Assembly: GCF_013407955.1 (NCBI RefSeq)
Contig: NZ_JACCBU010000001.1
Span: 6,386,001 to 6,450,000, forward strand
Origin: Microlunatus parietis
Lineage (GTDB): Bacteria > Actinomycetota > Actinomycetes > Propionibacteriales > Propionibacteriaceae
Direction: 5' to 3'
DNA: 64,000 bases
The notes under the pieces were generated by a model. The model saw only the letters and a program-made list of their open reading frames with translations, was not told the origin of the DNA and ran no database searches. The position numbers and the translations under genes are program-made. Shown one piece after another: positions 16,859 through 25,661 of the stretch. Positions within the stretch are counted from its first letter, which is position 1, and each line of letters opens with the position of its first letter.

Positions 16859-18093
16859 GCGCGCCCGCCCTCCGGCTGGCCCGGCTGGACCCGGACGCCC
16901 AGACCCGGCTGCTCGACGAGCCGCAGTTCGTCCGGCTGGTCCGCGGCGTGTTCACGGCCCGGCTGGTGTTCCTCGCCCTGGCCGCGCCGGCCGCGTTCCT
17001 GACCAGCTCCGGCACGCTGCTGTCCGGGGTCAGCCTGGTGCTGTTGACCGGGACCAGCCTGTTGCTCAGCCGCAGCGACCGGGTGATGCACCACCTGCTG
17101 CTGCACCCGTTGCTGGCCTCGCTCGACGTCGCGCTCACCGTACTGCTGCTGATCAGTCTGGACGCCGACCAGCCGGCCGGACTCGCCGTCGTCTGTACCG
17201 CGCTCGCCGCCGGCCTGCTGTTCCCGGGCCGGATCCTGCTCGTGCTGCTGATCCCGCTGGCCTTCGGCGCGATCGGCTCGCCCGGGCTGATCACCTCCGA
17301 CGAGGACTGGCGCGGCTGGCTGGTCGAGCTGACCGGGATGCCGGTCCTGGTGGCCGGCGTGTGCCTGATCGGCGCCGTGATCCGCCGGTACGCCGAGCGG
17401 ATGATCGAGGCCCGCGAGCAGGTACGGGAAGCCGAGGCGGCCGCCGGAGCGGCGGAGGAGCGGGCCCGGCTGGCGCGCGACATGCACGACTCGGTCGGCA
17501 AGTCCCTGTACGGGATCTCGCTCAGCGCGAAGGCCCTGACCCGGTCGATCGACACCGATCCGCGGCTGGCCCGCGAGGTCGCCGAGACCCTGTCCAGCTC
17601 GGCCGAGACGGCCGCCGCCGAGGCCCGCGCGCTGCTGGTCTCGCTGCGGGTGGGGGAGAGCGACCGGCCGACCATCGAAGTGCTGCGGGATGAGGTCGAC
17701 CAGTGGCGCGCCGAGACCAGGATCGTGGCCACGCTGACCTCGGTGCAGGCCGTGGACGCCGATCCGCGGGTGACCCGGGAGATGCGGCAGGCGCTCGGCG
17801 AGATGCTGCACAACATCCACAAGCACGCGGCCGCGAGTCGGGTCGACATCGTCCTGCGCGGCGACGCCGACCGGATCGAACTGGAGGTGTCGGACGACGG
17901 CCGGGGCTTCGATCCAGACGCCGTCGCGGCGGGAGAGCGGGACGGCCATTTCGGGCTACGGGGGCTGCGGGAACGCGCCGAGAGCGTCGGCGGGACCTCG
18001 GCGGTCGAATCGACGATCGGGAAAGGGACGACGTACCGATGGACAGCACAGCGTCAGATGAACGACAGGCCGATGACACCGGGGTCGCCATGA
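16855..18093 (+). CDS. NarL-family sensor histidine kinase
   Basis: A 412-residue membrane kinase. Residues ~30-180 contain about five hydrophobic segments forming an integral membrane sensor with little extracytoplasmic domain. A short coiled coil leads to the HisKA_3 dimerisation helix with the phospho-acceptor His211 in RLARDMHDSVGKSLYG. The C-terminal HATPase shows DDGRGFDPDA and HFGLRGLRERAESVGG. It is coupled to tadC (GTGA) and to the response regulator (ATGA), so it probably senses an envelope or pilus state. Confidence 0.88.
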   Translation: MSAPALRLARLDPDAQTRLLDEPQFVRLVRGVFTARLVFLALAAPAAFLTSSGTLLSGVSLVLLTGTSLLLSRSDRVMHHLLLHPLLASLDVALTVLLLISLDADQPAGLAVVCTALAAGLLFPGRILLVLLIPLAFGAIGSPGLITSDEDWRGWLVELTGMPVLVAGVCLIGAVIRRYAERMIEAREQVREAEAAAGAAEERARLARDMHDSVGKSLYGISLSAKALTRSIDTDPRLAREVAETLSSSAETAAAEARALLVSLRVGESDRPTIEVLRDEVDQWRAETRIVATLTSVQAVDADPRVTREMRQALGEMLHNIHKHAAASRVDIVLRGDADRIELEVSDDGRGFDPDAVAAGERDGHFGLRGLRERAESVGGTSAVESTIGKGTTYRWTAQRQMNDRPMTPGSP

Positions 18094-18707
18094 TCACCGT
18101 CGGCATCGCCGACGACAACGCGGTGGTCCGGGCCGGGATCCGCGGCCTGCTGGCCACCACGCCGGACATCCAGGTCGTCGGCGAGGCCGGCGACGGCGCG
18201 GCGGCGGTGGCGCTGGCCCGGGCCAAGCGGCCGGTGGTGATGCTGCTCGACGTACGGATGCCGCGGCAGGACGGCGTCACCGCGGCCGGCGAGATCGCCC
18301 AGCTGACCAACGTCTTGATGCTCACCTATTCGGAGGCACCGGACGTGATCTCGGCCGCCGTACGGGCCGGGGCGAAGGGCTATCTCGTGCACGGGCACTT
18401 CGGCGACACCGAGCTGATCCAGGCGGTCCGGATGGTCGCCGGCGGGATCGGGACGTTCTCGGCGCAGACCTTGGCCGCGCTGTCCAACCCGGCCCCGAGC
18501 GTGGCTCAGCTGGCCGAACGCTTCGGTCTGTCCGAGCGGGAGGCCGAGGTGATGGACCTGATCGCCAAGGGCTCGGCCAACACCGACATCGCCCGCGGCC
18601 TGTTCATCTCCGAGAAGACCGTGAAGAACCACATCAACCGGATCTTCGCGAAGCTGCAGGCCAACAACCGAGGCCACGCGATCTCCCTCTGGCACGCCGG
18701 CTCCTAG
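18090..18707 (+). CDS. NarL/LuxR-type response regulator
   Basis: A 205-residue DNA-binding regulator. The receiver domain has Asp9-Asp10, phospho-acceptor Asp54 in LLDVRMPRQDG, Thr in LTYSEAP and Lys in AGAKGYL. The C-terminal LuxR helix-turn-helix is LSEREAEVMDLIAKG followed by SEKTVKNHINRIF. It is the last gene of the tad operon and the partner of the upstream kinase. It is the best candidate in the window to bind the palindromes placed upstream of the Flp and LEY promoters, by position and family only. Confidence 0.9.
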   Translation: MITVGIADDNAVVRAGIRGLLATTPDIQVVGEAGDGAAAVALARAKRPVVMLLDVRMPRQDGVTAAGEIAQLTNVLMLTYSEAPDVISAAVRAGAKGYLVHGHFGDTELIQAVRMVAGGIGTFSAQTLAALSNPAPSVAQLAERFGLSEREAEVMDLIAKGSANTDIARGLFISEKTVKNHINRIFAKLQANNRGHAISLWHAGS

Positions 18708-19395
18708 TGTCGTGTGGGGCGGAGAGTCCTCGCCCGCTGCTCTGGTCGTGACGACCGTGGTGCGGAGGTCTCAAGATCATCGATCGACGCTTCGCCCACG
18801 CCGCTGCTCCCAACTTTCCTCCGGGTGCTCCGGCTGCTCGAGCCTTGGCGGGAGGTCCCGGAGCCTGGCGAGGGGAGCACGAGCGCCCGGGCGCGGCGAA
18901 TCAGACCGTCCTCGTTCGCTCGTGGGCGCGCGTGGAGGCTGAAGACTGGCACGACGGTGAGCGGATCTCGGCTCGCCGGCTGGCGGACGAGGCCGACGCG
19001 ATGGAGGCCAGAGCTCGGCGGGTGCGTACAGGCCCGGCATCTGCGCGGCGTCGTCTCGAGGTTCCGCTGCCGCCGCGACTCGTCGTCGATGCGCCGGCCT
19101 GGTCCCCGTACCTCGCCGAGGGAACGCGTCAAACGAACACCGAGCGGACGCCTTGACCGGATCACGAGCGAATTTCGGCGCCCTGGGGGTCCGCTGCGCC
19201 CGGCCGGACCCCCTGCCGGCGGAACCTGCGGGCCCTCTCTCGCTCCGCGTCGGGACCGGTCCGCGCGGTCGCGCACGGTGTTCGTCGGTCGGCCGCCTCG
19301 CACGTTCGGCCTGGCCGGGCCTGGGTCCCGGGCGCCGTCCCCGACGCCCAAGCCTGCACGCTCGCTATCGCAGCGTGCCCTCACCAGCATCCGCG
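18708..19395. other. Gene-free stretch with remnant of repeat family B
   Basis: 688 bases between the response regulator and the VWA gene. Long open frames exist on both strands, but their translations are Arg/Pro/Ala-rich and biased as expected for antisense GC-rich sequence, with no recognisable domain. It contains one copy of repeat family B at 19136-19158. No promoter or RNA gene was recognised. Confidence 0.5.
19136..19200 (+). repeat. Palindromic repeat family B, copy 1 (right arm decayed)
   Basis: The left arm, CACCGAGCGGACGCCTTGACC at 19136-19156 (written here as 21 bases in two overlapping words, CACCGAGCGGACG and GACGCCTTGACC), is nearly identical to the arm at 42446-42466. The expected right arm around 19180-19197 retains only GGGGTCCGCT. 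It lies in gene-free DNA. Confidence 0.55.
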
Positions 19396-21312
19396 CTAGG
19401 AGGGGCGTTTGCGGCGGCGGAGGACGAGGACGGTGATCACGCCGGCGACCAGCAGGACGCCGAGCAGGCCGAGGGTGCCGAGCAGGGCGCCTTCGAGGCG
19501 GCCGGGGTCGACCGGGCCGGCGGAGTTCGTCGGGCCGGGCGTCGGCTCGGAGCCGGGTCCGCCGGGGGAGGTGGCCGGGTCGGTCGGGGCGGCGGTGGAC
19601 GGTTCCGGGGTGGGCGACGGCGACGCGTAGACGGGGAGGCCGGCCGGCGCGCCGTCGACGGCGATGTTGAGTTGGATCGGCATGATCCGGCCGCTCTCGG
19701 AGTCGAGGTTGGGTGACAGGGCGACGGCGAGGTAGTGGACTCCGCCGAACGTCGCCGCGCCGATCGCGCCCGTCTCGCCGTCCTTGATGTCGATCTCGCG
19801 GTTCCGGATCCGGAGTTGCGGGGTGCCGGTGGTGAGGCGGGTCGGCTGCTCGATCTCGCCGACCATGCCGCTGGAGTCCTCGTGGATCGTGTTCCGGATC
19901 GGCGAAAGCAACCGGACCTTCGGGGTGACGGCGACGGAGCCCTGTGCGGATTCCGTACCCGGCTGCGGGAAGTCGACGGTCGCCCGGATCGTCTGTCCCG
20001 GCTCGGCGGCGATCCGGTAGAACAGGGTCTCGCCGGCGGCGATGGTGTCCCGGTAGCTGCCCGGCTTCAGCTCGGCCGCGTTCGAGAAGGCGGTGCCGCC
20101 GACCACGGGCGCGGACTTGCGGCTCGGGACGGTACTCGCGCCCTTCCACGCGGTCAGGTTCTTCGGCAGTTCGGCCAGGTTCGTGATCGGTGGATCCTCC
20201 CGGACGACGAGCTCGACCTTCGCCGTGGCCTTGTTGCCCTGGTACGAGGTGCGTACCACTTCGAGCAGGACCGGTTCGCCGACGCACCGGTCGGCCGGGT
20301 CGAAGCCCCAGTAGGCGGTCGTCACCGAGGCAGTGTGGACCGACGTACCGAACGAGGCCGTGCCGCCCGACGTGCCCGTCGTACAGGTCTCACCGTCGTC
20401 GGTCAGCAGCCGCAGGCTCCAGGTCTCCTGGTTGAACCCGCCGCGGAACGGTGACACGACGGTCGACAGGGCCGCGCTGACGGTCGAACCGGGGGTTCGC
20501 TCGATCCGGTAGTAGCGCGGCTTTGCGGTGGCGTCGTAGCTGTCCACGTACTGCCCGGGGGCGGCGACCGGAGCCTCGCCGCGGTCGAGGCTGCCCTTGA
20601 TCGGAGCCCCCGACGTGGTGAACGGCCGCAGCGCCCGCTTGGTCAGCTTCTGCAGCGAATCGGTCAGTTCCTCGGTGTCCTCGGCGTCGTAGTAGCTGCC
20701 GTCGGTGACGTCGACGATGCAGCGGAGTTGCTGGCGGGCCTTGGAGTTGACGTCGAGCCCGATCGCGTTGAACTGCAGGTCGACCCCCGCCGCGGCGAGC
20801 TTCTCGGCCACCGGGCAGGGGTCCGGGACGCAGTTCTCCTCGCCGTCGGAGACGAGCACGACGACCCGCTTGCCCTGCCCGCCGAGGTCCTTGATCGACT
20901 GCTCCAGCGCGTACGAGATCGGAGTCTCACCGACCGCGTCGAAGGAGTCGATCGCCCGGTGCATCCGGGCCCGGTCCAGCCGCCCGACCGGCATCACCGA
21001 TTTCGTGTCCTGGCATGCCTTCGGGTTCTCCTCCTTCGGCTCCTCGATCTCGGAGCCGTACACCCGCAAGCCCACCTGGGTGCCGTCCGGCAGTGCGTCG
21101 GCGACCTGCTTGAGGGCGGTCCGGGCCGCGGCCAGCTTGGTCCCGCCGGACGAGATCTTCTCGTTCATCGAGCCGGACACGTCGAGCAGCAGCAGGATCT
21201 TCACCGGATCGTCGGCGCGGGCGAACTGCCCCGCTGCCGTCGCCATCGTCGCGGCCAGGACGAGGGTGAGGACCGCGACGAGCGCCCGCCGGACCCGCCT
21301 CCGCTGTGCCAT
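19396..21312 (-). CDS. Membrane-anchored VWA-domain protein
   Basis: A 638-residue exported protein. The signal peptide (MAQRRRVRRALVAVLTLVLA) is followed at once by a von Willebrand A domain with the MIDAS motif DVSGSMN. A beta-rich middle region and a Pro/Thr/Glu-rich linker come next, then a C-terminal transmembrane helix and basic tail RRRKR, i.e. type I topology. I chose ATG 21312 for its AGGAGG site and the signal peptide. The frame extends upstream without a good start. It is divergent from the Flp pilin across the regulon promoter. VWA proteins often mediate adhesion, which would fit the pilus locus. Confidence 0.85.
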   Translation of the reverse strand: MAQRRRVRRALVAVLTLVLAATMATAAGQFARADDPVKILLLLDVSGSMNEKISSGGTKLAAARTALKQVADALPDGTQVGLRVYGSEIEEPKEENPKACQDTKSVMPVGRLDRARMHRAIDSFDAVGETPISYALEQSIKDLGGQGKRVVVLVSDGEENCVPDPCPVAEKLAAAGVDLQFNAIGLDVNSKARQQLRCIVDVTDGSYYDAEDTEELTDSLQKLTKRALRPFTTSGAPIKGSLDRGEAPVAAPGQYVDSYDATAKPRYYRIERTPGSTVSAALSTVVSPFRGGFNQETWSLRLLTDDGETCTTGTSGGTASFGTSVHTASVTTAYWGFDPADRCVGEPVLLEVVRTSYQGNKATAKVELVVREDPPITNLAELPKNLTAWKGASTVPSRKSAPVVGGTAFSNAAELKPGSYRDTIAAGETLFYRIAAEPGQTIRATVDFPQPGTESAQGSVAVTPKVRLLSPIRNTIHEDSSGMVGEIEQPTRLTTGTPQLRIRNREIDIKDGETGAIGAATFGGVHYLAVALSPNLDSESGRIMPIQLNIAVDGAPAGLPVYASPSPTPEPSTAAPTDPATSPGGPGSEPTPGPTNSAGPVDPGRLEGALLGTLGLLGVLLVAGVITVLVLRRRKRPS

Positions 21313-21399
21313 CGTCGCTGGTCCTCCTGGGCCTCGTTCGACTCGCTGTGCCAAGGCTACGGGAGCGGACGCGCAGGCAGGGAGAGGCGAGCGGGCAGC

Positions 21400-21456
21400 T
21401 TGGGCCCTGGATTGGGCCTCTGGACCCATGGCTCGGGCGCCGGATCGCCGTAGTTT
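21400..21456 (+). promoter_or_regulatory. Shared regulon promoter of the Flp pilin gene
   Basis: The palindrome TTGGGCCTCTGGACCCA (21412-21428) is followed after 22 bases by TAGTTT (21451-21456), giving a predicted start about 76 bases before the Flp ATG. A second half-site (TTGGGCCC) lies at 21400-21407. The palindrome-to-minus-10 geometry matches the LEY gene promoters. The region is also upstream of the divergent VWA gene. Confidence 0.65.
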
Positions 21457-21538
21457 GAGGTCATCGAGACGGACCCGGGAGACCGGGACACAGAAACTGA
21501 AACGGCTGGTCAGAGCCGGGAACCGGAAGGGAAGCATC

Positions 21539-21778
21539 ATGGACAAGCTGTTCGTCACGCTGTACGTGTGGCAGCTCACCGTGGCTGACAAGCTGCGGGC
21601 CCGGCGTGAAGCCGGTCAGGGCACGTTGGAGTACGTCGGCATGATCGCCGTCGCGGCAGTGATCATCTTCGCCGTCATCGGGGTGCTGAAGGGCGCCGAG
21701 CTCGGCGAGTGGGTCAGGGGCTTCATCGACGCGGTCAAGGGCTCGGTGCAGGTGCCGGGAGTGCCGCCCGCGAACTGA
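21539..21778 (+). CDS. flp: Flp-family pilin
   Basis: A 79-residue major pilin candidate. Leader of 26 residues ending in EAG, predicted cleavage after Gly26, then QGTLEYVGMIAVAAVIIF with Glu at +5 and the Glu-Tyr pair typical of Flp pilins, and a short C-terminal part. It should be processed by the prepilin peptidase at 9364 and polymerised by TadABC. It has no cysteines, unlike the LEY proteins. A strong hairpin follows the gene and may limit read-through to the TadG-like gene. Confidence 0.88.
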   Translation: MDKLFVTLYVWQLTVADKLRARREAGQGTLEYVGMIAVAAVIIFAVIGVLKGAELGEWVRGFIDAVKGSVQVPGVPPAN

Positions 21779-21799
21779 GGCATCAATCGATCCGGCGGT

Positions 21800-21828
21800 G
21801 GCCGGGGTGGGTGAACCCCGCCCCGGCC
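21800..21828 (+). terminator. Strong hairpin after flp, possible attenuator
   Basis: A stem of 12 pairs (GGCCGGGGTGGG against CCCGCCCCGGCC-type bases, one G-T pair) closes a loop of about five bases. No T tract follows, so it is more likely a partial terminator or an mRNA 3'-end stabiliser separating high pilin expression from the downstream TadG-like gene. Confidence 0.55.
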
Positions 21829-21861
21829 ATCAGCGGTTCCCACGGGGAGGAGGTCTGGGTG

Positions 21862-22569
21862 ATGAACAGGTACGGCAGCAGGCCGGCCGACCGCGGTTCG
21901 GGCCCGGTCACCGTGGTCCTGGTCCTCGGCATCTGCGCGCTGTTGTTCGTGATCGGCGTGGTCGCCGTCGGCGCGATGGCCCGCGAGGAACGCTCGGCCG
22001 CGCAGCATGCCGCCGACGCGGCCGCGCTGGCCGGCGCCCAACGGGTCCTGGACGACCTGCCGGGCCTGCTGGCGGACGGCTTCGCCGCGGTGACCAGCCT
22101 GCCCGAGCTGGCCGGCGCCGGCCCGTGCGGCCAGCGCGGCAAGGTCCGGGCGGCCGAGCTCGCGACGGCCAACGGTGCCACCCTGACCTCGTACTGCTGG
22201 AACGTGCTGACCGACCGGGTCACTGTGACCGTCCGGCTGAACCACACCGCCGAGGGCGAGCCGGCCACCGCCGAGGCCGAGGCCGAGACCCGGTTCGCCT
22301 TGTCCCGTTGCACGATCGCGTCCGACTTCGAAACGCCGACGCCGACCCCGTCTCCCACCCCCACCCCGACGCCGACCGGCCCCGCACCGTCGCCGACCGG
22401 ACCGCCGCCGCCCCCGCCCCCTCCGCCGCCGCCACCGCCGCCGGTCGAGACCTCGATGGACTGTGGGTTCGGTGCGCTGACGTTGATCTTCGACCCGGGC
22501 ACGCTGCGGTTCACGTTCGTCGATCTTGATCTTGCCCTGGCCGACGTACGGCCGCGGTTGACCGGGTGA
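21862..22569 (+). CDS. TadG-like membrane protein with polyproline tail
   Basis: A 235-residue protein. After a short basic leader (PADRGSG) comes a hydrophobic helix, then EERSAAQHAADAAALAGAQ, the typical Rv3654c/TadE-TadG-like N-terminal signature of actinobacterial Flp loci. It lacks the Glu at +5. The middle has three cysteines. A Thr-Pro repeat and a run of about fourteen prolines (residues ~170-195) precede a short C-terminal segment with Cys. GGAGG ribosome site before ATG 21862. Probably a minor envelope component of the pilus. Confidence 0.75.
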   Translation: MNRYGSRPADRGSGPVTVVLVLGICALLFVIGVVAVGAMAREERSAAQHAADAAALAGAQRVLDDLPGLLADGFAAVTSLPELAGAGPCGQRGKVRAAELATANGATLTSYCWNVLTDRVTVTVRLNHTAEGEPATAEAEAETRFALSRCTIASDFETPTPTPSPTPTPTPTGPAPSPTGPPPPPPPPPPPPPPVETSMDCGFGALTLIFDPGTLRFTFVDLDLALADVRPRLTG

Positions 22570-22968
22570 TCAACGGTCGGCGAGCCGGTCCCGGATCCAG
22601 CGGTACGGCTGGAAGGCCGGCAGCCGCCGGCCGGTCAGGGCGACCAGCACGGGGCCGACCAACCACGGCGCTCCCGCGAGCAGCCCGGCCGGCACGCCCG
22701 CGTCGACGGCGACCACGACAGCGGTCAGCCAGCCGACCATGATCGGTATGCCGCCGCCCCAGAGCAGGCAGCGCAGCCGGGTCCGTGCGGTTCGCTCGGT
22801 GAAGACGACCCCGACCAGGGCCGCATAGCAGCCGAGCAGGACCGCGGCGAAGGACAGCCGCACCGGGTCGGTGGTGGCGCTGCCGGACAGTGTGGCCGAC
22901 ATGCCGGCCCCGGCGATGATCAACGAGACCAGGGCCGCCGCCCAGCCCGCGCCGAGGTTCTTGATCAT
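22570..22968 (-). CDS. Small integral membrane protein
   Basis: A 132-residue protein with about four hydrophobic segments and a basic C terminus (RWIRDRLADR). No family recognised. ATG 22968 (ATGATC) overlaps the stop of the upstream secreted-protein gene. It ends the coupled set 24757-23501-22968 and converges with the TadG-like gene, leaving no gap. Topology and position parallel the small membrane protein that ends the LEY1 operon. Confidence 0.7.
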   Translation of the reverse strand: MIKNLGAGWAAALVSLIIAGAGMSATLSGSATTDPVRLSFAAVLLGCYAALVGVVFTERTARTRLRCLLWGGGIPIMVGWLTAVVVAVDAGVPAGLLAGAPWLVGPVLVALTGRRLPAFQPYRWIRDRLADR

Positions 22969-23501
22969 GCCGACCACCGTACGGAATCGAGGATCTGATC
23001 GGCCCGGCCCGCGGTCAGCCGCTCGGTGCCCAGCACCGCCAGCACGGCCGTCGTGCCGGCGTTCTCGGTGATCAACACCGTGCCGCGGTAGTTGATCTTG
23101 GGCGACGGCCGGTAGGAGAGCGGCGACCGCAGCGCGGGCGACCCGTCCTGGGTGGTCCGGGACCTGGCCGGCCCGGCCGTGAGACCGGGCAGGCCGCCGC
23201 CCGCGCCGGACGCCAGCAGCAGCCCGAACGCCTCCTCGGGGGCGACGTCGGCCAGGTCGGCCCGGGCCAGCACGATGATCGACGGCACCCCGCCCTCGAC
23301 GAACTGACCCTGCCACTGCCAGCCGGCCCGCGGCGGGTCCAGCGCCCGGACGGTGGCCGGCACCTCGAAGCCGAACCGGCCCAGCAGGACCGGTGCCGCC
23401 TGCGCCCGGGGGCTGCCGGCCGTGACCGCGAGAGCGGCCAGGGCGAGCCCGATCAGGGACCGCCGGGACCAGCGCCGGACCGGCTCGCCGCGGATGATCA
23501 T
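22965..23501 (-). CDS. Exported protein of unknown function
   Basis: A 178-residue protein with a probable twin-arginine-like N terminus (RRWSRRSLIGLALAALAV) and signal cleavage near AQAAP. The mature part is a compact alpha/beta domain containing GRFGFEVPATVRAL and KINYRGTVLITENAG. It resembles the lipoprotein at 8758-9282 in overall pattern (small domain that ends with a test on a Ser-Val-Arg segment), but I cannot show homology by eye. ATG 23501 overlaps the upstream stop and its stop overlaps the next start. Confidence 0.7.
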   Translation of the reverse strand: MIIRGEPVRRWSRRSLIGLALAALAVTAGSPRAQAAPVLLGRFGFEVPATVRALDPPRAGWQWQGQFVEGGVPSIIVLARADLADVAPEEAFGLLLASGAGGGLPGLTAGPARSRTTQDGSPALRSPLSYRPSPKINYRGTVLITENAGTTAVLAVLGTERLTAGRADQILDSVRWSA

Positions 23502-24757
23502 GACCGTCCGCAGGCCGGGTCGTCGACCAGGGTCCGGGCCGAGCCGTCCGGGCGCGGCGCCAGCTGCTGGACGGAGGCGAGCCGGACGTCGGTCCACTCG
23601 GTCCGCCGGGACAGCCGCACCTCCTCGCCGGCCCGGCCGAGCGCGGTGGCGGCCGCGACGCCCTGATAGCGGAGCACGGTCACCGTCGCGCCGCGGCTGA
23701 ACCAACTGGCCAGCCGGTCCTTCGGGTCCGGCGCGGCGAGCCCGAACAGGTCCCGGGTCGACACGGCCAGCCCGCCCGGCCGGCTCAGCCACTGCTCGGC
23801 CAGCTCCCGCTCGTCGTCGGCCCGGATCGGCAGGTCGACGTACCCGATCGAGAGCGAGTCGGTGATCTTGGGCCCGCCGTCGATCAGGGCCCCGTCGGCG
23901 ACGACCATGATCAACACGCGGGTCAGCCGGGCGTCGGCATCCCTGGTCCAGCTGATCACTCCGGCGGCCTCGCGGCCGGTGATCATCCCGGCGACCGGTG
24001 CGATCACGGTGAGCTGACGGTCGGTCGTCCGGTAGCGCGCGGTGGCCGGCCGGTCGCCGTCCAGGACCAGCCGGTCGCGGCCCGGTGTCGGCGCCTTCGG
24101 TGATCCGTCGATCACCGGGAATGGCGCGTCGCGCAGCGCCACGGTGCTGTAGCGCACGGTCGGCGGCGGTGTGCCGGGCCCGGCGGACGGATGCACCAGC
24201 CGGGCGAACAGGGCCATCGCCGACCGGCTGCGGGCCTGATGATCATGGTGGTCCTCGAGCGCGACGGCGAGTTCGCGGACGTCCTGCCCGGCCGGCACCA
24301 GCCATTCGGTCTGGGCCGGGATCTCCAGTCCCGGCGCCGGGATCCGGGTCCGGCGCGGCTCGCCGGCCAGCACGGCCGGGGGATCGGCGGCGGTCGGCGG
24401 TCCGGCCTGCACCACCGTGTCGCCGGACCGGGCCCGGCTGGTGGTCAGCGCGAGCCCGCTCGGCAGGGTCAGCGTCTCGGTCCGTACCTCCGGCAGGGCG
24501 GTGTCGAGGGCGGCCAGGAAGCGACACCGCGGCTCGCCCAGCCGGACCGGGTCCAGGACGGGGAGCGGATCGCGACAGGTCGCCAGGCCGAGCGAGCCGA
24601 CCAGGCAGGCGACCCGGGACACCGCGGCCTGCCGCGGGCCGAACGCGAAGCTCATCAGGCCGGCGATCGCGATCGCCGCCAGCCCGGCGACGATCAGCCG
24701 GTCCAGGATCCGCATCCGCAGACCGAAACGCTCAACGGAACGTCGTAGCCGAGCCAC
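23498..24757 (-). CDS. Membrane-anchored protein with LEY-type cysteine pair
   Basis: A 419-residue protein. GTG 24757 has GGAAGG six bases upstream. An N-terminal basic segment and a hydrophobic helix (residues ~20-40) are followed by Cys51 and Cys61 (ACLVGSLGLATC), the same spacing and position as in the LEY proteins, although Gly-xxxx-Glu-Tyr is absent. The remaining ~350 residues are of unknown fold. It heads a coupled three-gene set and has the regulon-type promoter, so I count it as a diverged relative of the LEY proteins. Confidence 0.7.
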   Translation of the reverse strand: MARLRRSVERFGLRMRILDRLIVAGLAAIAIAGLMSFAFGPRQAAVSRVACLVGSLGLATCRDPLPVLDPVRLGEPRCRFLAALDTALPEVRTETLTLPSGLALTTSRARSGDTVVQAGPPTAADPPAVLAGEPRRTRIPAPGLEIPAQTEWLVPAGQDVRELAVALEDHHDHQARSRSAMALFARLVHPSAGPGTPPPTVRYSTVALRDAPFPVIDGSPKAPTPGRDRLVLDGDRPATARYRTTDRQLTVIAPVAGMITGREAAGVISWTRDADARLTRVLIMVVADGALIDGGPKITDSLSIGYVDLPIRADDERELAEQWLSRPGGLAVSTRDLFGLAAPDPKDRLASWFSRGATVTVLRYQGVAAATALGRAGEEVRLSRRTEWTDVRLASVQQLAPRPDGSARTLVDDPACGRS

Positions 24758-24823
24758 CGCATCCCTTCCGCAACCCGTCCGGGGAGCAGAGTGCAAGGAA
24801 CGTTCAGCACCCTCCTGGGGCGG

Positions 24824-24867
24824 AGCCTAGCGGAAACGAAGTTACGTCGAGCGGGGTCCAGGACCCT
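24824..24867 (-). promoter_or_regulatory. Shared regulon promoter upstream of the 24757 gene
   Basis: On the minus strand AGGGTCCTGGACCCC (24853-24867) is a palindrome with a one-base centre, followed after 23 bases by TAGGCT (24824-24829). The centre is one base shorter than in the other sites, so this is the weakest member, but the 23-base spacing is kept. Confidence 0.5.
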
Positions 24868-24871
24868 GCTG

Positions 24872-25591
24872 TCACATGGAATCCGGGACCGGGAGGTCCG
24901 GCTCGGCGACCACCGCCGTGTCCTCGACCGTCCCATCCGCGCGGACCGTCAGCTCGTGTTGGACCAGGCTCGTTCCGGTCACGGTCCAGAGCGTGACCGA
25001 CCACGCGTCGCCGTCGGCGACCGGCCGCGGCGCGGTGATCTTGGACCGGAGCTTCTTGATCAACGCGTCCCGGGCCCGGCTCTGCTCGGCGGTCGGCTTC
25101 GGCAGCCACGTGACGTCCTCGACCCGCTCCACCCGGTAGGACCACTTCCTGAAGTCGCGCGTCGTGTCGAGGAAGGTCCGGGCGACGTCGGCGGCGGTGT
25201 CCTGGCTCGGTTCGGTCCCGCGGACCACCGCATTGAAGCCGTCCGGCCGGCCGGTGAGCAGCTGCACCTCGTCGGTGTCGGAGAGCGCGACGTAGACCCG
25301 GCGCGGGTGGTGTGCGCCGTAGTGCAGGACGTCGATCAGGATCCAGCCGTCCAGCCACTCCGCGGGCACCTCGGTGAGCGTGGTGCGGGCGGCGTCCTCG
25401 ACCAGCGTGGCGGTGTCCGGGGACACCGGCTGCAGGGCCCGGGCGAGTCGGGTTCTCATGTCACCCTCCTGACCTGATGACGGCGGGCTGCTCGGCGGGT
25501 CGGCGGGCGGCGGCGTGACCCCGGGAACGCAGCCGCCGAAGGCCAGCGCGGCGATCGTGACGATCGTGGCGATCAACGGCGTCCTCCGCAT
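24872..25591 (-). CDS. Putative lipoprotein paired with LEY2
   Basis: A 239-residue lipoprotein: signal MRRTPLIATIVTIAALAF with lipobox AFGGC, a Pro/Ser linker, then a domain of unknown family (WILIDVLHYGAHHPRRVYVAL). Excellent AAAGGAGG ribosome site. It lies 70 bases downstream of the LEY2 gene on the same strand, as a lipoprotein also follows LEY4, so the partner arrangement pilin-leader protein plus lipoprotein recurs. Function unknown. Confidence 0.72.
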   Translation of the reverse strand: MRRTPLIATIVTIAALAFGGCVPGVTPPPADPPSSPPSSGQEGDMRTRLARALQPVSPDTATLVEDAARTTLTEVPAEWLDGWILIDVLHYGAHHPRRVYVALSDTDEVQLLTGRPDGFNAVVRGTEPSQDTAADVARTFLDTTRDFRKWSYRVERVEDVTWLPKPTAEQSRARDALIKKLRSKITAPRPVADGDAWSVTLWTVTGTSLVQHELTVRADGTVEDTAVVAEPDLPVPDSM

Positions 25592-25661
25592 CGGGACCGC
25601 CTCCTTTCCGGCGACGCGGTCAGTCTTCCACAGCGCGGGCCGATCCTCGGGGCGTGCCATC

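Noticed and set aside
18704..20287. Long minus-strand open frame of 527 codons
   Set aside because: It overlaps the VWA gene in another frame and its product is low-complexity Arg/Pro/Asp sequence typical of GC-rich shadow frames.
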